A stretch of DNA of 64,000 nucleotides from Hymenobacter lapidiphilus (lineage in GTDB: Bacteria > Bacteroidota > Bacteroidia > Cytophagales > Hymenobacteraceae). How positions within the stretch are numbered: the stretch's first letter is position 1; each line of letters begins with the position of its first letter. Positions 1 through 9,685 of the stretch are shown in pieces. The position numbers and the translations under genes are program-made. The notes beneath the pieces were generated by a model. That model was not told the DNA's origin. It ran no database searches and saw nothing but the letters and a program-made list of their open reading frames with translations. The DNA lies in assembly GCF_003417065.2 (NCBI RefSeq), contig NZ_QVLT01000009.1, forward strand, positions 1 through 64,000. The letters are read 5' to 3'.

Positions 1-159
1 GCGGTTGAAACCTTGGCGGTCGGCCCGCACGTCGGCGTAGGTGAGCTGCACGTTGGCCTTAAGTTGCGGATAATACACGTTTATCCAGTGCGGCTGGGCC
101 AGATACGACGAGTCGCGCAGAATTTTGAAATCGTTGGGGACTATTTTAACGATTAGCAC
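1..159 (-). pseudogene. gldD: GldD-like gliding lipoprotein, fragment
   Basis: Reading the minus strand from a GTG at 159 to the window edge gives about 53 residues, including a stretch like WINVYYPQLKANVQLTY. This resembles the middle of GldD, a lipoprotein needed for gliding motility and type IX secretion in Bacteroidota. The signal peptide, lipobox and N-terminal third are missing: an in-frame TAG at 181-183 lies just upstream, and half of an intergenic palindrome is fused directly to the coding part. The gene leaves the window on the left, so the C-terminus cannot be judged. It is probably a 5'-truncated copy or a rearrangement junction. The family call is from memory of GldD sequences. 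Confidence 0.5.
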
Positions 160-206
160 GCGAGATTCTTCGTCCTTGCTCTAAGCGCAACATGCTCTGA
201 ATGACG
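160..206. repeat. Half of an intergenic palindrome
   Basis: This is one arm of the GAACGTCATTCAGAGC type palindrome that is complete at 25556-25659. The second arm is absent and the sequence passes straight into the gldD-like fragment. Confidence 0.6.
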
Positions 207-212
207 TTCCTT

Positions 213-253
213 CCACTAACCACTAACCACTAACCACTAACCACTAACCACTA
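213..253. repeat. Heptamer tandem repeat (CCACTAA)
   Basis: Five perfect copies of CCACTAA and one partial copy. The last CTA (251-253) is the TAG stop codon of the minus-strand methyltransferase, so the transcript would run out of the gene into repeated TTAGTGG. Confidence 0.85.
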
Positions 254-853
254 CCGCCGCTCCAGCACGTCGAGGCGGTATTTCTCGTGGCGCTGGCCGT
301 GCAGATGTCGTAGGGGGCCATTGGGAGTAGCTTTTCCGAGGAAGAATTCGTGTACGGCGTCGCCGGTGAGCGGGTAGTCGTGTACGGGGGGCGTCCAGTG
401 TACCAGCACGAGCTGGCCGCTGGCTGGTAGCGCCGCCACTATCTGGTCGGCGGCGCGGGCCAGGTCAGGCGGGCTCCAGTAGTAACCTACTTCTGACACC
501 AGAATCAGGTCGAACTGACCTGCGGGGAATTCGGTGGGTACGCGCAGCTGCCGCAGCTCTACCTGCGGCAGGTCGGCGCAACGCTGGCGGGCCTGCTGCA
601 GGGCGGCCTTGGCCACATCAACGGCCAGCAGGTAGCCGCAACGCGGGGCCAGCCGGGCCGTGAGAATGCCTAATGAGCAGCCGATTTCGAAGGCCCGGGT
701 GTAGTGCTCGCGTGGTAGGGCGGCCAGCGTGGCAGCGTACTTTTCCTGCTCGTAGGGGCTGGTGGCGAAGTCCCAGGGGTCCTGATTGGCTTCGTACACC
801 TTGTCGAAATAGTCGGGCGGCAGCGTGTGGGGTTGGTTGGGGTTCGGCTCCAT
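251..853 (-). CDS. NodS-like SAM-dependent methyltransferase
   Basis: The product is 200 residues and cytoplasmic. The SAM-binding motif I is FEIGCSLGILTARLAP, followed by an acidic strand LLAVDVA and a motif near DLILVSEVGYYW. This is the pattern of the NodS-type class I methyltransferases. I start at the ATG at 853 (MEPNPNQ) because the upstream part of the open frame overlaps the PIG-L gene. It is the last gene of a minus-strand cluster with a PIG-L deacetylase (24 bp upstream) and an acyl-CoA dehydrogenase. In other bacteria the PIG-L and methyltransferase parts can be one fused protein, which supports a shared small-molecule or glycolipid substrate. The real substrate is unknown. Confidence 0.8.
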   Translation of the reverse strand: MEPNPNQPHTLPPDYFDKVYEANQDPWDFATSPYEQEKYAATLAALPREHYTRAFEIGCSLGILTARLAPRCGYLLAVDVAKAALQQARQRCADLPQVELRQLRVPTEFPAGQFDLILVSEVGYYWSPPDLARAADQIVAALPASGQLVLVHWTPPVHDYPLTGDAVHEFFLGKATPNGPLRHLHGQRHEKYRLDVLERR

Positions 854-876
854 ATAGAAAAGGAATCGGCTGAGGG

Positions 877-1646
877 TTAGGTGAGCGGCGCGGGTTTTCC
901 GGCGTTGGCCTCCAGATACACTTCGGTGGGGCTCGCGAAGTGGGCCAGCATGGTGGGGGCCAGCGTGAAGCCGGTGGGGTCGTCGTCGATGCAGGAGCCG
1001 GGCAGCTGCGAGGCGTGGGCGGCAATGGCCCGCTGCTTCTCGGCCAGCACCGAACTGATATCGAGCTGCCAGCTGCTTAACTCGCCGGGCCGGGGCAGGT
1101 CGGCGGGGGCGGCCCGCTCCCAGGCCCAGACGAGGTATTCGAGCAGGCGCGGCGGGTGGGGCAGCTGCGCCAGCGCAGGCCGCACCAGCAGGCTGGTGGC
1201 GCGGTGGTCGGGGTGGGGGTCGCGGCGCCAGGGGCACAGTACGGTGGCCGGCTGCTTTTCCTGGAAGAACTCCACCAGCCGGGCCACGGCCGCCTGGCCG
1301 GCCGGTTCATCGGGGCCGGGCACCTGGCCGTCGGGCAGGCGTAGCGGCCGCAGATGGTCGGGGTTCAGGCCCAGCCGGGCCAAAGCCAGCCGTAGCTCGG
1401 TTTCGCGCAGGGCCAGGCGGGCGGCGCCGGAAACTTGGCGGAGTTGGGGTGCGACATCGTGCCGTCGCTCATCAGCACGCACCACACGGGCACGTTGGCG
1501 CGGGCCAATAGCGCCAGCAGCCCGCCGCAGCCCAGGCTTTCGTCGTCAGGATGAGGGGCAATTACTACGGTTGGCCCCAGCGTGGCGGCGTAGGCGGCCG
1601 GTTGCAATGGCAGGGCGGTCGAGTTGAAGGCGGGCAGCTCAGTCAT
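877..1646 (-). pseudogene. PIG-L family deacetylase, frameshifted
   Basis: PIG-L/LmbE proteins are zinc-dependent N-deacetylases acting on GlcNAc-like groups. The N-terminal part, from the ATG at 1646, carries the zinc motif APHPDDESLGCGG and SDGTMSHPNS. The C-terminal part in another frame carries HPDHRATS. The two frames meet near 1421-1430. The span is 770 nt (3n+2), so one base is missing; restoring a G in a CCGGCCC run would give ...KFPAPARLALRETE, which reads naturally. The gene overlaps the end of the acyl-CoA dehydrogenase gene by 8 nt. Either a recent inactivation or a sequencing error is possible; the conserved residues on both sides favour error. Confidence 0.8.
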
Positions 1647-2808
1647 GCCAGAGGCGGTGGGCCGGGCGGGGGTGGGCCAGGGCGTAGCGGCCGGCGTCGG
1701 CCAGGGCGGCATCGGGGGCGGGCTGACGCAGGTAGTGGGTCAGGTCGCGGTGCAGGCGCTCGAAAGGCTCGGGCCGCAGCAGGCCCCGGGCCCCTACGCA
1801 CCGCTCGGCCAGCGGCAGTACCCGCAGGCAGATGTCCTCGATGGCCGAGCGCACCAGGTTGGCGTGGGCTACCACCGTTTCGGCGTCGGGGCCGGGGCGG
1901 GCGGCCAGCTCGGCGGCGGCGTGCAGCCAGTGCTGGCCGCTGGCTATTAGAATACTCAGCTGGCCCAGGCGCTGGCGCTGGTAGGGGTCGTCGGTGCGGC
2001 CGAGGGCGCGCAGAAAGCGGCGGGTTTCATCGAAAATGGCCTCGGCCCCGCCCAGCTGCACGGCCGCAAACCGAATGGCGCCGCCGCTGAACCAGGGCTG
2101 CTGGTAATAGTCGCCGGGCGCGCCCAGCAGCTGTTCAGGTTCCACTTCGAGCCCCGTAAAATCGACCCGGAAGCTGGCCGAAGCCCGCATACCCAGCGGC
2201 CGCCAGAACCGGGCGTCGTATTCGGGTACCTGGGTGTCGGCGGGCAGCACCAGCATCTGCCAGCCGCCGTCGGGCAGGGCGGCCGTGAGCAGCGGGCGGG
2301 TGAGGTGCCCGGCGCCCGAGCCGAAGGTCTTGCTGCCGCTGAGCCGGAAGCGGCCGTCAGGCAGCGGCTCCAGCTTCACTCCATCGTGGGCCTCGGTATT
2401 CCAGACGCCGAACAGGTGGCCCGCCCGGGCGTCGGCGGCCCAGTGCTGCACCTGCGCCGGCCGCCCGAAGCGCCCGATGAGCTGCAAGGCATTGGTGTGG
2501 CCCTCGTACACCCGGCCCACCGCTAGGTTGCCCCGCCCAATGTGGCGCAGGGTGCTGAGCAGCTCGTAGGTGTGGGCCGGTTCGTTGAGGCCGCTGCCGC
2601 CCAGCGCGGCGGGCAGCGGGGCCGTCAGCAGCCCGGCTTCGCGCAGCCAGTTGAATTCCTGGGTTGGGAAGCCGCCCTCAACGTCGGAGTGGGCGGCCTG
2701 GGCGAACAAGCGCGGAGCAAGGGCAGCGGCCTCAGCGGCGGCCAGGGCCGGAGTAGCCGCGGGCGCAGCAGCCGTGGTGGAGGCGGGTGGGCTAATCAGT
2801 TCGGGCAT
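1639..2808 (-). CDS. Acyl-CoA dehydrogenase family protein
   Basis: The product is 389 residues with the acyl-CoA dehydrogenase fold: an Ala-rich N-terminal helical part, a middle beta domain (residues about 120-240, with GSKTFGSGAG where a flavin- and substrate-contacting strand is expected) and a C-terminal helical domain. These FAD enzymes oxidise acyl-thioesters or act as related oxidases. It is the first gene of the cluster and overlaps the PIG-L gene by 8 nt, so translation is probably coupled. Linked PIG-L and methyltransferase genes suggest a role in a specialised lipid or amino-sugar conjugate rather than beta-oxidation. I do not see a clear catalytic glutamate. It is divergent from purH across 187 bp. 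Confidence 0.8.
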   Translation of the reverse strand: MPELISPPASTTAAAPAATPALAAAEAAALAPRLFAQAAHSDVEGGFPTQEFNWLREAGLLTAPLPAALGGSGLNEPAHTYELLSTLRHIGRGNLAVGRVYEGHTNALQLIGRFGRPAQVQHWAADARAGHLFGVWNTEAHDGVKLEPLPDGRFRLSGSKTFGSGAGHLTRPLLTAALPDGGWQMLVLPADTQVPEYDARFWRPLGMRASASFRVDFTGLEVEPEQLLGAPGDYYQQPWFSGGAIRFAAVQLGGAEAIFDETRRFLRALGRTDDPYQRQRLGQLSILIASGQHWLHAAAELAARPGPDAETVVAHANLVRSAIEDICLRVLPLAERCVGARGLLRPEPFERLHRDLTHYLRQPAPDAALADAGRYALAHPRPAHRLWHD

Positions 2809-2950
2809 AAAAAACAGGGACCGGATAACAACTATTTCTTCTACGCACGGCGGCCCGCTTCGGCTGCCACGGTTGAGCTGCGGAAGTTAGCTAGGCGCCG
2901 CAGCCGGGCTGGTTTAACAATTCGGTAACAAAGGGCCGCGCGCAGGTGCC

Positions 2951-2958
2951 TACCTTCG
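2951..2958 (+). promoter_or_regulatory. Candidate -7 box for purH
   Basis: TACCTTCG differs by one base from the Bacteroidota -7 consensus TAnnTTTG and lies 37 bp before the purH start. I see no clear -33 TTG at the usual spacing. Confidence 0.4.
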
Positions 2959-2995
2959 CGGAGCATTTCACTAACCCATTCAGCCCCCTTCCGCC

Positions 2996-4528
<1,533 letters not shown>

Positions 4529-4637
4529 TAAAGGAGTACGGAATAAAAAAAAGGAAGCAGCGCAGGCTAGGGCATGCCGGATGACGTTTGTCGGGCAGGC
4601 CCTGGCCTGTGATGCTTCATCCCCATAAATTACTCCG

Positions 4638-4645
4638 TACTTTTG
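4638..4645 (+). promoter_or_regulatory. -7 box for mreB
   Basis: TACTTTTG is a perfect TAnnTTTG box, 55 bp before the mreB ATG at 4700. It overlaps an in-frame ATG at 4643, so translation cannot start there if this box is used; this decides the mreB start. Confidence 0.65.
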
Positions 4646-4699
4646 CCCCCACTTTTGACGGGCGCAAGCGCCCCGTTCTCATTTACTTGCCGTAACTCA

Positions 4700-5725
4700 A
4701 TGGGTTTCTTTAATTTCTTTACCAGCGACATTGCCATCGACCTGGGCACGGCCAATACGCTCATCATTCACAACGATGTTATCGTGGTGGACGAGCCGAG
4801 CATCATCGCCAAAGACCGCACGACCAATAAAGTAATTGCCGTGGGCCGGCAGGCGCAGCAGATGCACGAGAAGACCCACGACAACATTAAAACTATCCGG
4901 CCCCTGAAAGACGGCGTTATTGCCGACTTCCACGCCGCCGAGGAGATGATTAAGGGGATGATCAAGATGATTGACACCCGCAACCGGCTGTTTCAACCCT
5001 CGCACCGCATGGTCATCTGCATCCCGTCGGGCATTACGGAGGTGGAGAAGCGGGCCGTGCGCGACTCGGCCGAGCACGCCGGGGCCAAGGAGGTCTGGAT
5101 GATTCAGGAGCCCATGGCCGCTGCCATCGGTATCGGCATTGACGTGGAGCAGCCCGTGGGCTCGATGATTATCGACATTGGGGGTGGCAGCACCGAAATT
5201 GCGGTTATTGCCCTCTCGGGCATCGTGTGCGACCAGAGCATCAAAACGGCCGGCGACGTGTTCAATCAGGATATTCTCGACTATATGCGCCGCCAGCACA
5301 ACCTGCTGATTGGCGAGCGGAGTGCCGAGCGCATCAAAATTGAGGTAGGCGCGGCCCTGACGGAGCTAGACGTAACGCCGCCCGATTACGAGGTGCGTGG
5401 CCGCGACCTGATGACGGGCATCCCGAAGGTTATCAAGGTAACATCGTCGGAAATTGCTATTGCCCTCGACAAGTCGGTGGCTAAAATTGAGGAAGCCGTG
5501 CTCAAGGCCCTCGAAATCAGCCCGCCCGAGCTGTCGGCCGATATCTACGAAAACGGCATTCACCTAACCGGCGGCGGCGCCCTACTGCGCGGCCTCGACA
5601 AGCGCCTGGCCGTGAAAACCAAGCTGCCCATTCATATTGCCGAAGACCCGCTGCGCGCCGTGGTGCGCGGCACCGGCAAGGCCATCAAGGATATCCAGGC
5701 CTTCCGGGGCGTACTGCTGACCTAG
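4700..5725 (+). CDS. mreB: Rod shape-determining protein MreB
   Basis: MreB is the bacterial actin that guides lateral cell-wall synthesis under the inner membrane. The 341-residue product starts MGFFNFFTSDIAIDLGTANT, with the actin phosphate 1 motif DLGTANT; phosphate 2 is seen as IIDIGGGSTEIAV and the adenosine motif as LTGGGALLRGLD. The short amphipathic start MGFFNFF could touch the membrane. An upstream in-frame ATG at 4643 lies in the promoter box and is rejected. It begins the mreB-mreC-mreD-mrdA-rodA elongasome cluster, separated from mreC by a palindrome. Confidence 0.97.
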   Translation: MGFFNFFTSDIAIDLGTANTLIIHNDVIVVDEPSIIAKDRTTNKVIAVGRQAQQMHEKTHDNIKTIRPLKDGVIADFHAAEEMIKGMIKMIDTRNRLFQPSHRMVICIPSGITEVEKRAVRDSAEHAGAKEVWMIQEPMAAAIGIGIDVEQPVGSMIIDIGGGSTEIAVIALSGIVCDQSIKTAGDVFNQDILDYMRRQHNLLIGERSAERIKIEVGAALTELDVTPPDYEVRGRDLMTGIPKVIKVTSSEIAIALDKSVAKIEEAVLKALEISPPELSADIYENGIHLTGGGALLRGLDKRLAVKTKLPIHIAEDPLRAVVRGTGKAIKDIQAFRGVLLT

Positions 5726-5757
5726 AAGCCAGTAGTGAGAAGCTAGGAGCTAGAATC

Positions 5758-5796
5758 GAACGTCATTTAGAGCCTGCTGTGCTCTAAATGACGTTC
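5758..5796. repeat. Short intergenic palindrome
   Basis: GAACGTCATTTAGAGC and its exact inverse GCTCTAAATGACGTTC are separated by only 7 bases. It is a shortened form of the longer palindromes in this window. Outside it lie matching low-complexity arms (AGAAGCTAGGAGCTAGAA against TTCTAGCTTCTAACTCCTAG). It could act as a transcript hairpin between mreB and mreC. Confidence 0.85.
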
Positions 5797-5872
5797 TTTT
5801 TAAGTTCTCGGTTACTGGCCTCAAAGGTCTATCTGCTTCTGATTTCTAGCTTCTAACTCCTAGCTTTTCCGA

Positions 5873-6796
5873 ATGAATAACCTGTTCGCCTTTCTGTTTC
5901 GCTACCGGGGTTTCCTGGTATTTGCGCTGCTGGAAGTGCTGAGCCTGTTTCTACTGGTGCGCAATAGCACGTACCAGCGCGCGGCGTTTTTCAACTCGGC
6001 CAACACCTATGTGGGGCAGGTGCTGGGCTGGCGCAACCAGGTGCAGGATTATTTCCGGCTGGCGGATGTGAACCAGGAGCTGCTGCGCGAAAACGCCCGG
6101 CTACGCCAGCAGTTCTACCCGCCCGACCTGGGCGGACGCACCCCCGACTCGCTGCCCGTACGCCAGGATAGCACCACCCGCGCCCGGTTGGCCATCCTGG
6201 GCCGCCCCGACTCGCTGCTGCTGGGGCTGCGCGCCCTGGCCACCCGCGACCCCGACTACCCGCTTATTCCGGCCCGGGTAGTGAGCAGCACTCAGCGCCT
6301 CGTAGATAACTACCTCACCCTGAACGTGGGCCGCGCCGATGGCGTGCGCGATGGCATGGGCGTCGTATCGGCGCAGGGTATCGTGGGTCGGGTAAAGGTG
6401 TTTTCGGAACACTATGCCACCATTACATCGGTGCTGCACTCGCAGAGCCGCACCTCGGCCCGCATCCAGCGCGACGGTACCATTGGCACCGTGCGCTGGC
6501 TCGGCGACGACCCCGCGCATGTGCTGCTCGACAACATTCCGCGCCAGAACAAGCTCGTGCGCGGCGACACGGTGGTAACCTCGGGCTACAACGCGGTGTA
6601 CCCCGAGGGCGTGCTGGTGGGCACCGTCGATTCGTTTGTGAAGGAGCCCGACAAGAACTTCTGGACGGTGCGCGTGCGGCTGGCCACCGATTTCTCGCGC
6701 CTCACCTACGTGTATTTAGTTACGAGCCGGCCCCAGGCCGAGCGCGACACGCTGGAGCAGCGCGCCGGCATCAAACCCGAAACCAAGCGGCCATGA
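5873..6796 (+). CDS. mreC: Rod shape-determining protein MreC
   Basis: The product is 307 residues: a short cytoplasmic start, one membrane helix (about 10-27, FRYRGFLVFALLEVLSLFLL), a coiled-coil region with ENARLRQQF, then the paired beta-barrel domain with NVGRADGVRDGMGVVSAQGIVG and VTSGYNAVYPEGVLVGTV. MreC is the periplasmic scaffold linking MreB and MreD to PBP2. The stop overlaps the mreD start by 4 nt (ATGA), so the two are translationally coupled. Confidence 0.95.
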   Translation: MNNLFAFLFRYRGFLVFALLEVLSLFLLVRNSTYQRAAFFNSANTYVGQVLGWRNQVQDYFRLADVNQELLRENARLRQQFYPPDLGGRTPDSLPVRQDSTTRARLAILGRPDSLLLGLRALATRDPDYPLIPARVVSSTQRLVDNYLTLNVGRADGVRDGMGVVSAQGIVGRVKVFSEHYATITSVLHSQSRTSARIQRDGTIGTVRWLGDDPAHVLLDNIPRQNKLVRGDTVVTSGYNAVYPEGVLVGTVDSFVKEPDKNFWTVRVRLATDFSRLTYVYLVTSRPQAERDTLEQRAGIKPETKRP

Positions 6797-7329
6797 GCGG
6801 AGGATTTTTCAGCGTTCTGTGGCAGGCAGTGCGGGGCGTGTTCTACCTGGCCCTGTACGTGCTGCTGATCAGCGGCACCGACTTCGTGCTCTTTAACCTG
6901 GCCTGGTGCTTTATCTACCTGGGCTTTCTGCTGTTTCTACCGCTGGCCACGCCGCTGGTGGTGCAGCTGGTGCTGGGTTTTGTGGTGGGCCTCTCGCTCG
7001 ATATGGTGTTCGACACCGGCGGGGTGCACGCCGCCGCCGCCGTGCTACTCATGTACCTGCGGCCCTGGGTGTTGCGCCTGCTCACGCCCCGCGACGGCTA
7101 CGACGCCCAGGACTCGGTCAACATCCACCAGATGGGCTGGCAGTGGATGGTGGTGTACCTGGTGCTGCTCACGGCCATTCACCACGCGGCTTTCTTTCTG
7201 CTGGAGCTGGGCTCGTTCCGTTTTGTGGGCCTCACGCTGGCTAAAATCGCACTCAGCACGCTCTACACGGCGCTGGCGCTGCTCATCATTCAGCTGGTGT
7301 TCTACCCCACCAAGCGCCGGAAGCGGTAG
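6793..7329 (+). CDS. mreD: Rod shape-determining protein MreD
   Basis: The product is 178 residues with about five membrane helices and no soluble domain, as expected for MreD, the integral membrane partner of MreC. The call rests on hydrophobic profile, length and position directly after mreC (4-nt overlap). The sequence GFVVGLSLDMVFDTGGVHAAAAV fits the conserved MreD loop. Confidence 0.88.
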   Translation: MSGGFFSVLWQAVRGVFYLALYVLLISGTDFVLFNLAWCFIYLGFLLFLPLATPLVVQLVLGFVVGLSLDMVFDTGGVHAAAAVLLMYLRPWVLRLLTPRDGYDAQDSVNIHQMGWQWMVVYLVLLTAIHHAAFFLLELGSFRFVGLTLAKIALSTLYTALALLIIQLVFYPTKRRKR

Positions 7330-7376
7330 GGTAGAGGTAGGTTACGTGGGGTTGATGGAGGGGAAGAAAGAAGTGA

Positions 7377-7507
7377 GAACGGTGTCATGCTGAGCGAAGG
7401 CGCAGCCGCAGTCGAAGCATCTCTACCGCAGTTACTAATCCTGACGACTGCACAACGAAGCGGTAGAGATGCTTCGGCTTCGTTGCACTCCGCTCAGCAT
7501 GACGTGC
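7377..7507. repeat. Intergenic palindrome, about 130 bp
   Basis: The outer arms are GTCATGCTGAGCGAAG and its near inverse ending CTCAGCATGAC; the inner arms are CGAAGCATCTCTACCGC and GCGGTAGAGATGCTTCG. It fills the gap between mreD and mrdA and can fold into one long hairpin. Confidence 0.85.
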
Positions 7508-7577
7508 TTGTTTCCCGTCCTTCCGCGCGTCAACTCTCCATCTCACCTTGCCCGCACCTTTTCCGCACGGTCAGGGT

Positions 7578-7585
7578 TATCTTTG
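7578..7585 (+). promoter_or_regulatory. -7 box for mrdA
   Basis: TATCTTTG matches TAnnTTTG. It lies inside the longest open frame of mrdA, which argues that translation begins downstream, at about 7634. Confidence 0.5.
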
Positions 7586-7633
7586 TCTTCCGACCGCTCG
7601 CTCGGGGCGGAAACCCTTTCAGACTCTTCTGCT

Positions 7634-9478
7634 TTGCAATACCTCGAAGGCCGCAAATACGTCGTCCAGGCGATTTTCCTGGCCGTCGCGCTGGTTTTTG
7701 CGACGCGCCTGTTCTACATCCAGGTCCTGGACGGCAGCTACAAGCTGGCCGCCGACCGCAACACGCTCCAGCGCATCGTGCAGCCCCCTTACCGGGGCCT
7801 GATTTACGACCGTAAGGGCCAGATTCTGGTCCAGAATACGCCCGTGTACGATCTGATGGTAGTGCCGCGCGAGCTAAAAGAGCTCGATACGCTACGTTTC
7901 AGCCAGCTGCTGCAGCTGCCGCTGGAAGAAGTGCGCGAAGGACTGCAGCAGGCCCGCAAGTTCAGCCGGGTGAAGGCTTCGCCGCTGGTGCAGAACCTGA
8001 GCACCCAGGAGCTGGCCGCCATCCAGGACAACCTGATTGACTTTCCCGGTTTCAGTGTGAAGGCCCGCATGGCCCGTTCTTACAACACCCACACGATGGC
8101 CCACGCGCTGGGCTACGTGGGCTCGATTACGCCCAAGCTGCTCGAACGGCCCCAGTATGCCAAGTACCAGCCGGGCGAGTTTCTGGGCATCACGGGCTTG
8201 GAGTCGTTTTATGAAAAGCAGCTGATGGGCCGGCGCGGCGTGCAGTACCGCATGGTGAACGTGCGCGGCATCGAGAAGGGCGCTTTCCGCGACGGCGAGT
8301 ACGACACACTTTCGGTAGCCGGCCAGGACCTGCACCTGAGCATGGACTCGGAGCTGCAAGCGTACACCGAAAAGCTGATGGCCGGCAAGCGGGGTTCGGT
8401 AGTGGCCCTCGACCCCAAGACGGGCGAGATTCTGGCCTTCGTGTCGGCCCCGATGTTCGACCCCGAAATGTTGTCGGGCAAGGGCATGGGCAACCGCTAC
8501 ATGGAGCTGCTCAACAACCCCGAGCAGCCGCTGTTCAACCGCCCCCTCATGGCCACCTACCCGCCGGGCTCCACCTTTAAGCTGGTGAACGAGCTAGTGG
8601 CGTTGCAGGCCGGGGTGGTAACGCCCAATACGCCTTTCGCGTGTAACTTCAAGCTGGTGCGCTGCACCCACCGCCACGAGTACCCCAGCAACGTGGGCAT
8701 TGCCATCAAGCAGAGCTGCAACCCGTATTTCTACCAGGTAATGCGCGCTACCGTGCTGCGCGGGCGCTCCAGCAACCGTTTCGAAGATGCCCGCCTGGGC
8801 CTGGGCGAGTGGCGGCGCAAGGTGATGCAGTTCGGGTTGGGCGAGAAGCTGGGCGTGGATATGGGACAGGAAAAGAAGGGTCTGATTCCGTCGCCCGAGT
8901 TCTACGACAAGCGCAACGGCTACCACCGCTGGACTTTTCGCACAGTGTACTCGCTAAGCATTGGGCAGGGCGAAATCGGTATTACGGGCCTGCAGATGGC
9001 CAACGTGATGGCCACCATTGCCAACCGCGGCTGGTACTACACGCCCCATTTCGTGCGCGGCATCGGCAGCGGCGGGCCGCTGCCCGAATACCAGGTAAAG
9101 CACACGGTGGGGGTTGAGTCGCGGCACTTCGACGCCATTGTGCCGGGTATGGTCAGCGTGGTGGACGGCAATGGCGGTACCGGCAACAACGCCAGTCTGG
9201 CCGATGTGGGCATTTCGGTGGCTGGCAAAACCGGTACCGTGCAAAACCCCCACGGCGACGACCACGCCACTTTCGCCGCCTTTGCCCCGGCTCAGGACCC
9301 CAAAATTGCCATCGTCGTGTTCATCGAAAATGCCGGTTTTGGTGGCAGCTCGGCTGCGCCGCTGGCCGCCCTCGTCATGGAAAAATACCTGCGCGGCAAA
9401 GTAGCCCCCTGGCGCCACCGCTGGGAAGAGTGGCTGCCCGGTCCCGCCGACCGCTTCATCAAGCACCGGAATTACTGA
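7634..9478 (+). CDS. mrdA: Penicillin-binding protein 2
   Basis: PBP2 is the transpeptidase of the elongasome, working with the RodA glycosyltransferase. I see one membrane helix near the start (VVQAIFLAVALVFATRLFYIQVL), the pedestal region, and the transpeptidase motifs SxxK (PPGSTFKLVN), SxN (QSCNPYF) and KTG (AGKTGTV). The longest open frame begins at 7469 inside the upstream palindrome and also spans a -7 box, so I prefer the TTG at 7634, giving MQYLEGRKYVVQ like other Bacteroidota PBP2 proteins; ATG 7499 and TTG 7583 are alternatives. With this start the product is 614 residues. Confidence 0.93.
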   Translation: MQYLEGRKYVVQAIFLAVALVFATRLFYIQVLDGSYKLAADRNTLQRIVQPPYRGLIYDRKGQILVQNTPVYDLMVVPRELKELDTLRFSQLLQLPLEEVREGLQQARKFSRVKASPLVQNLSTQELAAIQDNLIDFPGFSVKARMARSYNTHTMAHALGYVGSITPKLLERPQYAKYQPGEFLGITGLESFYEKQLMGRRGVQYRMVNVRGIEKGAFRDGEYDTLSVAGQDLHLSMDSELQAYTEKLMAGKRGSVVALDPKTGEILAFVSAPMFDPEMLSGKGMGNRYMELLNNPEQPLFNRPLMATYPPGSTFKLVNELVALQAGVVTPNTPFACNFKLVRCTHRHEYPSNVGIAIKQSCNPYFYQVMRATVLRGRSSNRFEDARLGLGEWRRKVMQFGLGEKLGVDMGQEKKGLIPSPEFYDKRNGYHRWTFRTVYSLSIGQGEIGITGLQMANVMATIANRGWYYTPHFVRGIGSGGPLPEYQVKHTVGVESRHFDAIVPGMVSVVDGNGGTGNNASLADVGISVAGKTGTVQNPHGDDHATFAAFAPAQDPKIAIVVFIENAGFGGSSAAPLAALVMEKYLRGKVAPWRHRWEEWLPGPADRFIKHRNY

Positions 9479-9480
9479 TG

Positions 9481-9639
9481 GAGCTGCTTGAAGGTCAGAA
9501 GAACGTCATGCTTTATCTGGCGTCCGCTTGTCGAAGCATCTCTACCGCTTCGTTGAATTACTACTGCAACAAGCGGTAGAGATGCTCCGGCAAGCGGACG
9601 CCAGTAAAGCATGACGTTCTTCTGACCTTCAAGCAGCTC
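9481..9639. repeat. Very long intergenic palindrome
   Basis: The arms are about 50 bp and nearly perfect: GAGCTGCTTGAAGGTCAGAA at the left end is mirrored by TTCTGACCTTCAAGCAGCTC at the right end, and the inside holds the GAACGTCATGC / GCATGACGTTC and CGAAGCATCTCTACCGC elements. It separates mrdA from rodA. Confidence 0.9.
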
Positions 9640-9685
9640 TATCAGCTTGGGAAATGATTTCTAACTTTTAACTCTCAATTCTTAA

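Noticed and set aside
213..253. CRISPR array or telomere
   Set aside because: The heptamer copies are contiguous without spacers and the tract is only 41 bp long inside a gene-dense region, so it is a simple tandem repeat.
251..1237. 328-residue open frame on the minus strand as one protein
   Set aside because: Its first 128 residues overlap the PIG-L gene in the wrong frame and are Arg/Pro/Ala-rich; only the part from ATG 853 resembles a methyltransferase.
881..1627. Plus-strand open frame of 248 residues
   Set aside because: It is antisense to the PIG-L gene and has the Arg/Ser/Trp-rich composition of a GC-rich shadow frame.
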